64,000 nucleotides of DNA from Novosphingobium lindaniclasticum LE124 (GCF_000445125.1 NZ_ATHL01000055.1:1-64000), one strand, 5' to 3'. Shown: positions 1-10,039, numbered from the stretch's first letter. Numbers and translations: made by a program. The notes: a model not told the origin generated them from the letters alone.

Positions 1-48
1 TGCATGGCATGCAGGAGGTCAGCGGTTCGATCCCGCTAGGCTCCACCA
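1..48 (+). tRNA. tRNA-Ala(GGC), 3' part
   Basis: The window opens inside a tRNA. The anticodon loop reads ATGGCAT (anticodon GGC), followed by the 3' half of the anticodon stem, a T arm with the GGTTCGATCCC signature, and an acceptor end with an encoded CCA at 46-48. Together these fit tRNA-Ala. The 5' half lies outside the window. Confidence 0.85.
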
Positions 49-194
49 TTTCCTTATCTTCTCAAAAAAATCAGATGGCGTGAGACATCCGGACAGCCGG
101 GTTTCCACCCCCGAGGCGGCGCTGATGGACGCCCACCCTCAGTAGGCCGATCTCGAAGCCTTTCCATCCATGACAAACCTGCCATAGGCCGGCG

Positions 195-1364
195 ATGCTT
201 TCCCGACTGCCGCCGCTCGCCTCCTGGACTTCCGCTCTCATCGCTGCCCTGATCGGGTTCGGAGGAACCGTCGCGCTGGTCGTTCAGGCCATGCAGGCGC
301 TCGGGGCCGAAGCGGGGCAGGTCGGCTCGGCGGTGACGGCGCTCTGCCTCGGTATCGCTGTGGCCGGTGCGACCCTCTCGCTGTGGATGCGAATGCCGGT
401 GGTGCTCGCCTGGTCCACCCCGGGCGCGGCGCTGCTGGCGGCGAGCGACGGTGCGGTCGCCTGGCCGCTGGCGATCGGCGCTTTCGTAGCGGCCGCGGCG
501 CTCATGTGCCTGCTGGGGCTGGTGCCTGCACTTGGGCGGCTGGCCGCACGAATTCCTGCCTCGGTCGCTTCGGCGATGCTGGCGGGCGTGCTGCTGCCGT
601 TCTGCCTGCAACTGTTCCGCACTTTGCAGACCGACCCGCTGCTGGTGGTGATCCTGTTGCTGGTCTTCGTGATCGCCCGCCAGCGCTTCCCACTCTACGC
701 TCTGCTGCTGGTGCTGGTTTCCGGCGTTGCCGTCGTGCTCCTGCGCGGCGACATGGTCGGATTCGCGCCAGACACGCTGCTCGGCGGGTTGAAGCCGGTC
801 ACGCCCGCTTTCGACCTCAAGGCCGTGGCGAGCATCGGCGTGCCGCTGTTCCTCGTCACGCTGGTCTCGCAGAATCTCCCCGGCCTCGTCGTGCTGCGGA
901 CTGCCGGCTACGAACCGAAGCCGCAGCCCCTGCTGCTGGGCACCGGCCTCGCGACGATGCTGCTGGCACCTTTCGGCGCGCACGGCGTCAATCTCGCAGC
1001 GATAACGGCGGCGATCTGCACCAGCACCGACGCGCACCCGGACCAGCGCCGCCGCTGGACGGTCGGCCTGATCTACGCTGCCTTCTACCTTGCGCTGGCG
1101 CTGTTTTCAGCGCCTTTGGTGCAGTTCTTCCTGACGATGCCCAAGGCCTCGATCGCCGCCTTCACCGGAATCGCGCTGATCGTCCCGCTCTCGGGCGCGG
1201 TGGAGAACATGCTGATCGAGAAGTCCGAGCGCGATGCTGCGATCCTCACTTTCGCCGCGACCGCCTCGGGCGTTTCGCTGCTGGGCATCGGCTCGGCTTT
1301 CTGGGGGCTGCTGGCCGGGTTCGCGGCGCTGGCGGCGAAGGCGGTTTTCGCGCGCCGAAATTGA
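195..1364 (+). CDS. benE: BenE-family benzoate/H+ symporter-like transporter
   Basis: The 389-aa protein is almost entirely hydrophobic, with about 11-12 predicted membrane segments and short charged loops, which is the usual size and layout of the BenE family. The N-terminal part (TSALIAALIGFGGTVALVVQ, from about residue 12) and the later APFGAHGVNLAAITAAICT stretch are typical of the family. Known members import benzoate with protons across the inner membrane. No aromatic-degradation genes lie nearby, so the substrate is an inference and could be another hydrophobic solute. The gene stands alone between the tRNA and gltX, with an ATG start. gltX begins 32 bases after its stop. Confidence 0.85.
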   Translation: MLSRLPPLASWTSALIAALIGFGGTVALVVQAMQALGAEAGQVGSAVTALCLGIAVAGATLSLWMRMPVVLAWSTPGAALLAASDGAVAWPLAIGAFVAAAALMCLLGLVPALGRLAARIPASVASAMLAGVLLPFCLQLFRTLQTDPLLVVILLLVFVIARQRFPLYALLLVLVSGVAVVLLRGDMVGFAPDTLLGGLKPVTPAFDLKAVASIGVPLFLVTLVSQNLPGLVVLRTAGYEPKPQPLLLGTGLATMLLAPFGAHGVNLAAITAAICTSTDAHPDQRRRWTVGLIYAAFYLALALFSAPLVQFFLTMPKASIAAFTGIALIVPLSGAVENMLIEKSERDAAILTFAATASGVSLLGIGSAFWGLLAGFAALAAKAVFARRN

Positions 1365-1396
1365 CCTCTTGCCCGGCCCGCCGTAACGCGCGGGGC

Positions 1397-2731
1397 ATGA
1401 CCGTAACGCGCTTCGCTCCCTCGCCCACCGGGCATCTCCACGTCGGCAACATCCGCACGGCGCTGCACAACTGGCTGCTGGCCAAACAGGCGGGCGGCAA
1501 GTTCCTCCTGCGCATCGACGACACGGATGCGGCACGCTCGAAGGAGGAATTTGTCGAGGGCATCAAGGCCGACCTCGCCTGGCTCGGCATCGAATGGAGC
1601 GGGGAGGAGCGGCAGTCGGCCCGCTTCGCGCTCTACGAGCGCGAGTTCGAGCGGTTGAAGGCAGCCGGGCGCGTCTATCCCTGCTGGGAGACGCCGCAGG
1701 AACTGGAACTGAAGCGCAAGGTGCTGCTTGGACGCGGCCTGCCGCCGATCTATGATCGCGGCGCGCTCAAGCTCACCGAAGATGAAAAGGCAGCGAAGAT
1801 CGCCGCCGGAGACCTGCCGCACTGGCGCTTCCTGCTCGACCATGACGAGCCGATCGCCTGGGAAGACGGCATTCGCGGCGCGCAGAAGTTCGATGCCGCG
1901 CAGATGAGCGACCCGGTGATTCGCCGTGCCGACGGCTCCTGGCTCTACATGCTGCCCTCCGCGATCGACGATGTGGACATGGGCGTCACCCAGATCCTGC
2001 GCGGTGAGGACCACGTTTCCAACACCGCCGCGCAGGTCCAGATGTTCACGGCGCTCGGCGCGCCGGTTCCGGCCTTTGCCCACGAGGCGCTGCTGGTCGG
2101 CACCGAGGGCAAGTTATCCAAGCGCCTCGGCTCGCTTGGAGTCGCGCATTTCCGGGGGATCGGCATCGAGGCGCAGGCCGTGGTCGCGCTGCTGGGGCGC
2201 CTTGGCACCAGCGACCCCGTCGATCCCGGACTTGACGCTGAGGCTCTGGCCGCCGCCTTCGATCTTTCCCGCTTCGGCCGCGCGCCTGCCCGGTTCGACG
2301 AGGCGGAACTGGAGCGCGTCAATGCCGCCGTGGTCCATGCGCTGCCGTTCGCAGCGGTCGCCGGCCGCCTGCCCGAGGAGATGGACGAGGGCGCCTGGGA
2401 AACGATTCGTCCAAACCTCTCGCACGTTCACGAGGCGCATGACTGGTGGAGCGTGGTAATCGGCCCGATCGAGGCTCCGGCACTGGCAGACGAGGACCGG
2501 GCCTATCTGGCTCAGGCCGTCGCGGTTCTGGCCGGGCTGGAATGGGGCGCGGGCTTGTGGAAGGCACTTACCGGCGCGCTCAAGGACGTGACGGGGCGCA
2601 AGGGTAAGGGGCTGTTCCTGCCGCTGCGTCTGGCGCTTACCGGGATGGAGCACGGGCCGGATATGGGCGCGCTGCTGCCGCTGATCGGTCGGGATGAGGC
2701 TCTGGCGCGGTTGAAGGTTTCGGCCGGGTAA
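1397..2731 (+). CDS. gltX: Glutamate--tRNA ligase
   Basis: The enzyme charges tRNA with glutamate, using ATP, in the cytoplasm. The HIGH-type motif appears as HLHVG at residues 13-17 after APSPTG, and the KMSKS-type loop as KLSKR near residue 238. The Rossmann catalytic domain is followed by the helical anticodon-binding part. At 444 aa it is at the short end of the family. Alphaproteobacteria often carry two GltX paralogues, one of which also makes Glu-tRNA(Gln) for the GatCAB route, and which one this is cannot be told from sequence alone. The same frame is open upstream to 383, but the ATG at 1397 starts the conserved TRFAPSPTG sequence, so the extension is rejected. Confidence 0.96.
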   Translation: MTVTRFAPSPTGHLHVGNIRTALHNWLLAKQAGGKFLLRIDDTDAARSKEEFVEGIKADLAWLGIEWSGEERQSARFALYEREFERLKAAGRVYPCWETPQELELKRKVLLGRGLPPIYDRGALKLTEDEKAAKIAAGDLPHWRFLLDHDEPIAWEDGIRGAQKFDAAQMSDPVIRRADGSWLYMLPSAIDDVDMGVTQILRGEDHVSNTAAQVQMFTALGAPVPAFAHEALLVGTEGKLSKRLGSLGVAHFRGIGIEAQAVVALLGRLGTSDPVDPGLDAEALAAAFDLSRFGRAPARFDEAELERVNAAVVHALPFAAVAGRLPEEMDEGAWETIRPNLSHVHEAHDWWSVVIGPIEAPALADEDRAYLAQAVAVLAGLEWGAGLWKALTGALKDVTGRKGKGLFLPLRLALTGMEHGPDMGALLPLIGRDEALARLKVSAG

Positions 2732-2894
2732 GAACAAGGGAAGATCCAGGGGATGATCCCCCGGACCCTCTAAATGTCATCGTCGCGCGCTGAATGTCGG
2801 TCGTGCGCTCCCTGCGGCGCAGCCAATTAGTCTACCGACGCTGCCATGGGCGCGCGACGCTGTTGGTCCGCGTGACCTCGACGGTAATGAGGGT

Positions 2895-2917
2895 GCAGGG
2901 GGGCTATGCTCCCCTGC
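2895..2917. repeat. GC-rich hairpin repeat (GCAGGGG...CCCCTGC)
   Basis: Arms GCAGGGG and CCCCTGC enclose a short loop just beyond the 3' end of bdhA. Nearly the same hairpin, with a matching loop and flank, occurs at 22034-22055 beyond another minus-strand gene. It may help stop transcription of the minus-strand gene, but it lacks a clear run of T on that strand. Confidence 0.55.
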
Positions 2918-2929
2918 TTCTGCCCCTTC

Positions 2930-3712
2930 TCACTCCATGAACCACCCATGGCTCGCCACCAGCGACTGCCCGGTCAGCGCATTGGTCTGGAAGCCTGCAA
3001 AGAACAGCGCCACTTCGGCAATATCGTCGACGGTGGTGAATTCGCCGTCCACCGTCTGGCCGAGCATCACGCGGCTGATGACTTCCTCTTCGGAAATGCC
3101 CAGTTCCCTGGCCTGCTCGGGGATCTGCTTGTCCACCAGCGGGGTGCGCACGAAGCCGGGGCAGATCACGTTGGAGCGCACGCCTTTCTTGCCGCCTTCC
3201 TTGGCGATCACGCGCGACAGGCCGAGCAGCCCGTGCTTGGCGGTGACGTAGGCGCTCTTGAGCGGGCTGGCTTCCTTCGAGTGGACCGAACCCATGAAGA
3301 TGATCGAGCCGGATTTCTGCGCGTACATGTGCGGCAATACGGCCTTGGAGGTGAGGAAGGCGCCGTCGAGGTGGATCGCCAGCATCTTCTTCCAGTCGGC
3401 ATAGGCGAAGTTCTCGACCGGATTGACGATCTGGATGCCGGCGTTCGAGACCAGCACGTCCACCGCGCCCCAGGCCTCGACCACTTGCGCGACGCCTGCG
3501 TTCACCTGATCCTCGCTGGTCACGTCCATGGCGACGGCCAGAGCCTCGGTTCCGTACTTCGCCTGGATATCGTCGGCGGCCTTCTGGGCGGCTTCGAGGT
3601 TGAGATCGGCGATGGCCACTTTGCCGCCCTCGGAGGCATACTTATGAGCGATGGCGTTGCCGATGCCGCTGGCGGCGCCGGTGACGATGCAGGACTTGTC
3701 CTTGAGCTTCAT
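2930..3712 (-). CDS. bdhA: 3-hydroxybutyrate dehydrogenase (SDR family)
   Basis: This short-chain dehydrogenase of 260 aa probably interconverts D-3-hydroxybutyrate and acetoacetate with NAD(H), in polyhydroxybutyrate or ketone-body turnover. The cofactor motif TGAASGIG lies at residues 11-18, NAG near 90, and the catalytic Ser142, Tyr155 and Lys159 are all present. The sequence around [19 protein letters not shown] and the C-terminal [12 protein letters not shown] match bacterial 3-hydroxybutyrate dehydrogenases rather than generic reductases. The ATG has an AGGAGAG ribosome site about 9 bases upstream. It lies 44 bases downstream of the patatin-like lipase on the same strand, so the two are probably co-transcribed. 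Confidence 0.9.
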   Translation of the reverse strand: MKLKDKSCIVTGAASGIGNAIAHKYASEGGKVAIADLNLEAAQKAADDIQAKYGTEALAVAMDVTSEDQVNAGVAQVVEAWGAVDVLVSNAGIQIVNPVENFAYADWKKMLAIHLDGAFLTSKAVLPHMYAQKSGSIIFMGSVHSKEASPLKSAYVTAKHGLLGLSRVIAKEGGKKGVRSNVICPGFVRTPLVDKQIPEQARELGISEEEVISRVMLGQTVDGEFTTVDDIAEVALFFAGFQTNALTGQSLVASHGWFME

Positions 3713-3756
3713 GGATCGTCTCTCCTGGGAAATGCGTGCCGATGTATGTGTAGGTG

Positions 3757-4911
3757 TCACTGTCCGTTGCGGGGCCGGTCGAGCGCGAGGTCGAACGTCA
3801 TGATCTCGTCGGGTTTCAGCGCGCGCCCGGTCCAGTCCGCTTTTTGCAGCGACCAGAGCGCGTCGGCCTTGCCCGCATCCCAGTGCTCGGTAACCGTCAT
3901 GCGCGAGAACTCGTAGTCCTTCGACATGGTCTCGTAGCCGCGCGGGCGGTTGATGAGGTGCATCACCGCCACGGCGCCGGCGGGGCGGCAGCCCAGCAGG
4001 TGGTGCAGATCGGGATCGTCGCGCAGGTCGTCCGGCAGCTTGTGGGCGAGCCGCTGGGCGGCGGCGCGCATCTCCTGGAGCCGCTTGGACAGATCGGTGT
4101 TCATGCGCGTGCGGCTGGAGAAGCGGATGTCCTTCTCCCGCTGGGCGATATCGGCCATGGTCTTGGGCACCGCCCCGCGAGAGGGGAAGAGGTCGACCTG
4201 GAACACGGTCATCTCGCAAGGGCTGCGGTTGTCGAGCACGTATTGCAGCGGCGTGTTGGAGACGAGGCCGCCGTCCCAATACCACTCGCCGTCGATCTCG
4301 ACCGGGGGGAAGCCGGGCGGCAGGGCGCCGCTGGCCATGATGTGTTCGGGGCCGATCCTGCGGTTGCTGCAGTTGTCGAAATAGGCGAAGTTGCCGGTCA
4401 TCATGTTGACGGCCCCGACCGAAAAGCGGGTTTCGCTGTGGTTGATCCGGTCGAAATCGACCAGATCGAGCAGGGTCTGGCGTAGCGGCGTGGTGTCGTA
4501 GAAGCTCAGGCGGCTGAGTTCGTTCGGCCATTCGGGCAGCGGTGTCGGCAGGCGCGGGGTGAAGAAGCCGGGTATGCCGAACGTAGCAGCCCAGCTCGCG
4601 GACGTCTCGTTGAAGGCGCGGCGGGCGAACCCGTTGCCGACATCCAGCCGATAGAGCAGTTCGTGGCTGACGCCGTGCCAGAAAGCGCGAAGCTTGCCGA
4701 CTCGCTCCTCGGGCGCATTGCCCGCGATGATCGCGGCATTGATAGCGCCGATGGAGATGCCGGCCACCCAGTCCGGCGCATGGCCCTCGGCAGCAAGGGC
4801 TTCGTAGACTCCGGCCTGGTAGGCGCCGAGCGCGCCGCCGCCTTGCAGCACAAGCACCGATTGCGGCGCGTCGGAAGACGAAGGCGAAAAGTCGGCGTTT
4901 TCGGCATGCAT
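3757..4911 (-). CDS. Patatin-like phospholipase
   Basis: This is a patatin-fold lipid acyl hydrolase. The oxyanion-hole motif GGGALG lies at residues 24-29, the nucleophile elbow GISIG (Ser53) at 51-55, and the Asp of the Ser-Asp dyad in a DGG motif near residue 210. The frame is open to a TTG at 4950, but the ATG at 4911 is preferred because AGGA lies about 8 bases upstream, giving 384 aa. No signal peptide is evident, so it is likely cytoplasmic or membrane-associated. Its position before bdhA suggests a role in polyester granule or lipid turnover. That is an inference, because patatin proteins also act as phospholipases unrelated to PHB. Confidence 0.88.
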   Translation of the reverse strand: MHAENADFSPSSSDAPQSVLVLQGGGALGAYQAGVYEALAAEGHAPDWVAGISIGAINAAIIAGNAPEERVGKLRAFWHGVSHELLYRLDVGNGFARRAFNETSASWAATFGIPGFFTPRLPTPLPEWPNELSRLSFYDTTPLRQTLLDLVDFDRINHSETRFSVGAVNMMTGNFAYFDNCSNRRIGPEHIMASGALPPGFPPVEIDGEWYWDGGLVSNTPLQYVLDNRSPCEMTVFQVDLFPSRGAVPKTMADIAQREKDIRFSSRTRMNTDLSKRLQEMRAAAQRLAHKLPDDLRDDPDLHHLLGCRPAGAVAVMHLINRPRGYETMSKDYEFSRMTVTEHWDAGKADALWSLQKADWTGRALKPDEIMTFDLALDRPRNGQ

Positions 4912-5012
4912 GGGCAGGATCCTGCGCATGGGGATGTTGCGATGCAACAAGTGGGGCAGTGCGCAGGCAGTTTCAACAGTTTATTTGGATACAGGTTGCG
5001 GTCTCTCTCGAT

Positions 5013-5100
5013 GTCATCCTGAACTCGTTTCAGGATCCATGTCGGACCATCGACGGTCGTCTGTTCGGCAGGATGGATCCTGAAACGAGTTCAAAATGAC
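5013..5100. repeat. Large inverted repeat, 28-base arms
   Basis: Arms at 5013-5040 and 5073-5100 are complementary at 26 of 28 positions and are separated by 32 bases. The element lies between the 5' end of the patatin gene and the 3' end of glnD. Its size and intergenic position fit a dispersed palindromic element or an mRNA stem-loop downstream of glnD. Confidence 0.75.
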
Positions 5101-5153
5101 GGGCGTGGGTTGGCAGGTCGAGTGTGGCCGGCCATCTCGGCGAGCGGACCCCG

Positions 5154-7904
5154 TCACGCCGCCACTTCGGTCAGGCTTCCCTCGCTCGCCGCTTCCAGCA
5201 GGCGGCGTTCGAGCGCCTTGATCCGGCTGGACGATGTCAGCTTCGCGCCCAGAAGGTCGGTGACGTAGAAGGTGTCAGCCGCCCGCTCGCCGTATGTCGC
5301 GATGTGGGCGGAGTGGACCATGAGCTTCGATTCGAACAGGGCATGGGCCAGCCGGTTGAGCAGGGCCGGGCGGTCGCGCGCGTTGACTTCGACCACGGTG
5401 AGGCGGTTCGAGGCCTTGTTGTCCACCAGGACGCGCGGCCGCACGTCGAAGGCGTCGGCGCGGGGGCGGGCGTCGGGGCGGGCGACGAGTTGCGGCAGGA
5501 TCTTGATGCGGTTGGCCAGCGCGTTCTCGATCGAGGAGCGCAGGCGGGCGAGCTGGGTCTCTTCCATGAACGGCCGCCCGAGCGGGTCCTGCACCAGGAA
5601 GTTGTCGACCGCGCGCCCGGTTCGGGTCGTGTGGATTCGCGCGTCGATGATGTTGCCGCCCGCCAGATGGATGCCGCCGGCGATGCGGTAGAACAGGCCG
5701 GGATGGTCCGAAGCGATGACGGTGACCAGCGTCGCCCCGCGCGCCGGGTAATACTCGGTCGCGATCGAGAGCGGCTCCTCCTGCGAGGCGTGGAACTGCG
5801 CGAGGTTCTTGGCGATCACGTCCTCGGGCTCGGCGATCCAGTAGGCGTCCGCGAACTGGGTGCCGAGTTCCTCGACGAGCGCGGCGGTTTCCGAGGCGCC
5901 ATCCGCGACGATCGCCTTCTTCGCCGCGACCCGCTTTTCACGGCCGAATTCGACATGGCCAAGGCGCAGGCGTTCCTCGGTGGCGGCATAGAGCTCGCTG
6001 ATCAGCTGGCGCTTCCACGAGTTCCAGGTGCCGGGGCCGACCGCGCGGATATCGACGATCGTCAGCAGGGTCAGCTGGCGCAGGCGGTCCACCGACTGCA
6101 CGAGCGCCACGAAGTCGGTGATCGTCTTGGCGTCCGACAAGTCCCGCTTGAAGGCGGTGGCGGAAAGGATCAGGTGGTGAAGCACCAGCCAGGAGACCAG
6201 TTCGGTCTCCTCCTCGTCCAGCCCGAAACGCGGACAGAGCTTCAGCGCGATCTCGGCGCCGATCTCGGAGTGGTCGCCGCCGCGCCCCTTGGCGATATCG
6301 TGCAGCAGCACGGCGGCATAGAGCGCACGGCGCGAGCGGACCTTGTGGATGATCTCGTGGCTGAGCGGATGGTCCTGCTTCAGCTCGCCCTTCTCGATGC
6401 GGGAGATCAGGCCGATGGCGCGGATCGTGTGTTCGTCCACCGTGTAGTGGTGGTACATGTCGAACTGCATCTGCGCGTTGACGCGGCCGAATTCGGTGAC
6501 GAAACGGCCGAACACGCCCGCCTCGTTGAACGAGCGCAGCGCCACTTCCGGGTTGTTGCGGCTGGTGAGCAGTTCCATGAACAGCTCGTTGGCGCGCGGA
6601 TCGCGGCGCACCTCCTCACGGATCAGCGCGGCGTCGCGCGAGACCAGACGCATGGTCTCCGGGTGGATTTCCAGCCCCTCGCGGTCGGCGATGACGAAGA
6701 TCTCGATCAGGCGCACGGGATCGGCTTCGAACCATGTCTCGCCGGGCGCCATGATGCGGCCGCCGAACACCTTGTAGCCTTTCAGCGTGCGCGGGCGGGC
6801 GCGGAAACCCGCCAGCAGCCCGCGCGGCTGACGCTTGGCGAACTGGTCGTCGAGCTGGGCGAGGAACACGCCGGTCAGTGTGCCGACCATCTTCGCCTGC
6901 AGGAAGAACATCTGCATGAACCGCTCGACCGCGCTCTTTCCGGGGCGATCGGAATAGTTCATCCGCGCCGCCACTTCGCGCTGGATGTCGAAGGTCAGGC
7001 GATCCTCGGCGCGGCGGGTGATGGTGTGGAGGTGGCAGCGCACCGCCCAGAAGAAGTTCTCGGCCCGGCGAAAGGCGCGGTATTCCTTGTGGGTGAGCAG
7101 GCCCACGTCCACCAGCTCGCTGGGATCGCGTACCTTGTGGATATATTTGCCGATCCAGTAGAGCGTGTGGAGATCGCGCAGTCCGCCCTTGCCCTCTTTC
7201 ACATTGGGCTCGACCACATAGCGGCTGTCGCCCATGCGCTTGTGGCGTTCCTCGCGCTCGGCCAGCTTCTCGACCACGAACTGGCGTTCGGTCCCGGCGA
7301 CCACGTCCTTCCAGAAGCGCGCGCGGGATTCCTCGTAGAGATCCTGATCGCCCCAGACGTAGCGGCCTTCCAGCATGGCGGTGCGAATGGTGAGGTCCGA
7401 GCGGCTCATGCGGACCATGTCGTCCACCGAGCGGCTGGAATGGCCGATCTTGAGGCCGAGGTCCCAGAGGAAGTAGAGCATCGCCTCGATCACCTGCTCG
7501 CACCAGGCGGTCTGCTTGATGGGGGTGACGAAAGCCAGATCGACGTCGGAATGCGGCGCCATTTCGCCGCGCCCGTAACCGCCGACGGCGATGATCGAGA
7601 GGCGCTCGCCCTTGGAACGGTTCATCGCGGGATAGACGTGCGTCGCGACGTGATCGTGGATCACCCGCAGCAGCTGGTCGACCAGATAGGCCTGCGCCTC
7701 GGCCACCTCGTGCCCGGCCGAGGGTCTTTCGACCAGGCGCCGGGCGATCTCCGCGCGGCCGTTCTCCAGGGCTTCGCGCAGGCGTTCGACCACCTGCTTG
7801 CGGCCCTTGGCGGCTCCGGTTTCAGCCACGACGGCTTCGATCGCCTCGACCAGCGCGCGGCGGTCGATCACGGAACGGGGCGAAGGGATGCGGATCACGC
7901 TCAT
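5154..7904 (-). CDS. glnD: [Protein-PII] uridylyltransferase / uridylyl-removing enzyme
   Basis: GlnD senses glutamine, uridylylates PII when nitrogen is short, and removes UMP when glutamine is plentiful. The nucleotidyltransferase signature GGYGRGEMAPHSDVD lies at residues 108-122, with metal-binding Asp120 and Asp122. An HD hydrolase domain with the HDIAKG motif lies near residue 535, and two ACT glutamine-sensing domains fill roughly residues 715-790 and 840-916. The length of 916 aa is normal. The target Tyr51 is present in the glnB product encoded at 16566-16904. The gene is monocistronic and diverges from lgt. Confidence 0.97.
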   Translation of the reverse strand: MSVIRIPSPRSVIDRRALVEAIEAVVAETGAAKGRKQVVERLREALENGRAEIARRLVERPSAGHEVAEAQAYLVDQLLRVIHDHVATHVYPAMNRSKGERLSIIAVGGYGRGEMAPHSDVDLAFVTPIKQTAWCEQVIEAMLYFLWDLGLKIGHSSRSVDDMVRMSRSDLTIRTAMLEGRYVWGDQDLYEESRARFWKDVVAGTERQFVVEKLAEREERHKRMGDSRYVVEPNVKEGKGGLRDLHTLYWIGKYIHKVRDPSELVDVGLLTHKEYRAFRRAENFFWAVRCHLHTITRRAEDRLTFDIQREVAARMNYSDRPGKSAVERFMQMFFLQAKMVGTLTGVFLAQLDDQFAKRQPRGLLAGFRARPRTLKGYKVFGGRIMAPGETWFEADPVRLIEIFVIADREGLEIHPETMRLVSRDAALIREEVRRDPRANELFMELLTSRNNPEVALRSFNEAGVFGRFVTEFGRVNAQMQFDMYHHYTVDEHTIRAIGLISRIEKGELKQDHPLSHEIIHKVRSRRALYAAVLLHDIAKGRGGDHSEIGAEIALKLCPRFGLDEEETELVSWLVLHHLILSATAFKRDLSDAKTITDFVALVQSVDRLRQLTLLTIVDIRAVGPGTWNSWKRQLISELYAATEERLRLGHVEFGREKRVAAKKAIVADGASETAALVEELGTQFADAYWIAEPEDVIAKNLAQFHASQEEPLSIATEYYPARGATLVTVIASDHPGLFYRIAGGIHLAGGNIIDARIHTTRTGRAVDNFLVQDPLGRPFMEETQLARLRSSIENALANRIKILPQLVARPDARPRADAFDVRPRVLVDNKASNRLTVVEVNARDRPALLNRLAHALFESKLMVHSAHIATYGERAADTFYVTDLLGAKLTSSSRIKALERRLLEAASEGSLTEVAA

Positions 7905-8088
7905 GTCTGGTGATATCTAGACATTCAAGGGCTTGAGGGGAACAGCGCGCGTGTCCCTCGCGCCGATTTTGCGGTGGCCAGGCGAAATCCGGCCTACCAT
8001 CGCCTCTCGCGCTATGCCAGAAGGCGCGGCAACAGCACCGCCGAGGCCGTCCGGCCCGGCGACTTACAAGATTTACGAGGTCGAGCAC

Positions 8089-8985
8089 TTGTCCCTGACA
8101 GCACTTGCCGCAGCCGCCGCCGCAGAGGCACATCAGCCGATCTACTGGGTCAACCTGGGCCTCAAGAACTACCTGTTCCGCATCGGCAGCTTCGAACTGC
8201 GGTGGTATTCGCTGGCCTACCTGGCCGGCATCATGCTGGGCTACTGGCACCTTTCGCGCATGATCAAGTCGCCCGGCGCGCCTTTGGCGCAGCGCCATGC
8301 CGACGATCTGTTCTTCTACTGCACCATCGGCATCATCCTGGGCGGCCGCCTGGGCTATGCGACGTTCTACACCGGCGGCGACACCGGTATTCCCAGCCTC
8401 TGGGCCGATCCTGCCGCGCTGCTGTCGCTCTGGCACGGCGGCATGAGCTTCCACGGCGGCCTGATTGGCGTGCTGCTGGCGATGGCCTGGGTGTCCTGGC
8501 GCGGGGAACTCGATTTCCTGCGGGTGGCGGACTACATCGCGGTCTGCGTGCCTTTCGGCATGCTGTTCGGCCGCCTTGCCAATTTCGTGAACGGCGAGCT
8601 GTGGGGACGCGTCGTCACCGATCCGGGGCTGCCCTGGGCCATGGTCTTCCCCGATGCCGGACCGCTGCCGCGCCACCCCAGCCAGCTCTACGAAGCCGCT
8701 CTCGAAGGCCTGCTGATGATCGTGATCATGCTCGGCCTGTTCTGGAAGACGCGTGCACGCTTCCGTCCGGGGCTGCTGGTCGGCGTGTTCACCACCGGCA
8801 TCGCCTGTGCGCGCTTCACCGTGGAATTCTTCCGCGAGCCGGACGCCCAGCTTCAGGACTTCGCGGCGCGCACCGGCCTGTCGATGGGCCAGTGGTTGAC
8901 GATCCCGCTGATCCTGCTCGGTCTCGCACTGATCACGCGCGCGCTTGCCAAGCCGGCGCTGGCCACCGTTCGCCCGATCACCTGA
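8089..8985 (+). CDS. lgt: Prolipoprotein diacylglyceryl transferase
   Basis: Lgt transfers diacylglycerol from phosphatidylglycerol to the lipobox cysteine of prolipoproteins in the inner membrane. The family signature GRLANFVNGELWGR lies near residues 159-172, and about seven membrane segments surround it. HGGMSFHGGLIG and RHPSQLYEA are also typical. The frame is open from 7933, but the upstream part is not Lgt-like. I chose the TTG at 8089 because GAGG lies 8 bases before it and the resulting 298 aa match the family; an ATG at 8014 is the alternative. The next gene starts 4 bases after its stop, so they form an operon. Substrates in this window include the lipoproteins at 10743, 20080 and 55221. 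Confidence 0.93.
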   Translation: MSLTALAAAAAAEAHQPIYWVNLGLKNYLFRIGSFELRWYSLAYLAGIMLGYWHLSRMIKSPGAPLAQRHADDLFFYCTIGIILGGRLGYATFYTGGDTGIPSLWADPAALLSLWHGGMSFHGGLIGVLLAMAWVSWRGELDFLRVADYIAVCVPFGMLFGRLANFVNGELWGRVVTDPGLPWAMVFPDAGPLPRHPSQLYEAALEGLLMIVIMLGLFWKTRARFRPGLLVGVFTTGIACARFTVEFFREPDAQLQDFAARTGLSMGQWLTIPLILLGLALITRALAKPALATVRPIT

Positions 8986-8989
8986 GCCG

Positions 8990-10039
8990 ATGCCCGAGGC
9001 CGAACCGCTCTCCGCCGTGTTCCAGCGGCTGATCGCGACCTACGGGCCGATCTCGCTGCTGCACTACATGGGCGAGTCGAACGCCCGCTACTATGCCGAC
9101 AAGGACCCGCTCGGCGCGGCCGGAGACTTCATCACGGCGCCTGAGATCAGCCAGATGTTCGGCGAACTCGTCGGGCTATGGCTGGCGGATATCTGGATGC
9201 GGGCGGGCAGTCCCGCGCCGGTCCACTATGTCGAGATGGGGCCGGGACGGGGCACTCTGGCACGCGACGCGCTGCGGACGATGAAGCGGGTGGGGCTCGA
9301 GCCGCAAGTCCATTTCGTCGAAGGCTCGCAGGCTTTGCGGGCGCTGCAGGCCGAGGCCGTGCCGCAGGCGCAGTGGCACCACGATCTGGGCGGCGTACCC
9401 AGTGACGCGCCGCTGCTGTTGGTGGGCAACGAATTCCTCGACGCCCTGCCGGTACGACAGCTGGTGAAGACCGCGGCTGGCTGGCGCGAGCGCATGGTGG
9501 GCTGGGCCGAGGACCGTTTCCGCCCCGTCGCCGGCGACAAGCCGATGGATGCCGCCGTGCCGGAAAGCCTCAAGGACGCGCCGGAAAGCACTCTGCTGGA
9601 GACTTGCCCGGGCGCCGCCGCCGTCATGCACGAGCTTTCCGGGCGACTTGCCGCGCAGGGCGGTGCGGCGCTGCTGATCGACTATGGCTATGCCGAGCCG
9701 CAGACCGGCTCCACGCTGCAGGCGCTGCGGGCACACACCAAGGTCGATCCCTTCGCCATGCCGGGCGAGGCGGACCTGACCTGCCTCGTGGACTTCGCCA
9801 TTCTCGCCGAAATCGCGCAAAGCGAAGGCGCGCGGTGGCAGGGCACGGTGACGCAGGGGGCGTTCCTGCGCGCGCTGGGCATCGAGATGCGCGCCGCCAA
9901 GCTCGCGGCGGCCGCTCCGGATCACGCGGACGCGGTCCAGCGCGCGATGGTCCGGCTCATCGGCGACGATCAGATGGGAACGCTGTTCAAGGTCATGGGG
10001 GTGGCCGGACCGAACTGGCCGCAAGGCGCAGGGTTCTAG
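8990..10039 (+). CDS. MidA/NDUFAF7-type SAM-dependent methyltransferase
   Basis: The 349-aa protein belongs to the DUF185/MidA family, whose mitochondrial member NDUFAF7 dimethylates an arginine of a complex I subunit. The SAM-binding motif VEMGPGRG lies at residues 81-88. The N-terminal ISLLHYMGESNARYYA, the GDFITAPEISQMFGE stretch and the NEFLDALPVRQ motif are family hallmarks. In alphaproteobacteria this gene commonly sits directly after lgt, as here with a 4-base gap. The bacterial substrate is not established. The ATG at 8990 is preferred over an upstream start at 8945 that would overlap lgt. Confidence 0.9.
   Translation: MPEAEPLSAVFQRLIATYGPISLLHYMGESNARYYADKDPLGAAGDFITAPEISQMFGELVGLWLADIWMRAGSPAPVHYVEMGPGRGTLARDALRTMKRVGLEPQVHFVEGSQALRALQAEAVPQAQWHHDLGGVPSDAPLLLVGNEFLDALPVRQLVKTAAGWRERMVGWAEDRFRPVAGDKPMDAAVPESLKDAPESTLLETCPGAAAVMHELSGRLAAQGGAALLIDYGYAEPQTGSTLQALRAHTKVDPFAMPGEADLTCLVDFAILAEIAQSEGARWQGTVTQGAFLRALGIEMRAAKLAAAAPDHADAVQRAMVRLIGDDQMGTLFKVMGVAGPNWPQGAGF

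Noticed and set aside
383-1396. Long N-terminal extension of gltX
   Set aside because: It overlaps the benE gene in another frame and is low-complexity, and the conserved start is at 1397.
5124-7913. A 929-aa open frame on the plus strand
   Set aside because: It is the antisense of glnD. High GC makes long antisense frames common. Its sequence is Arg/His/Gly-rich with no domain, while glnD has every catalytic motif.
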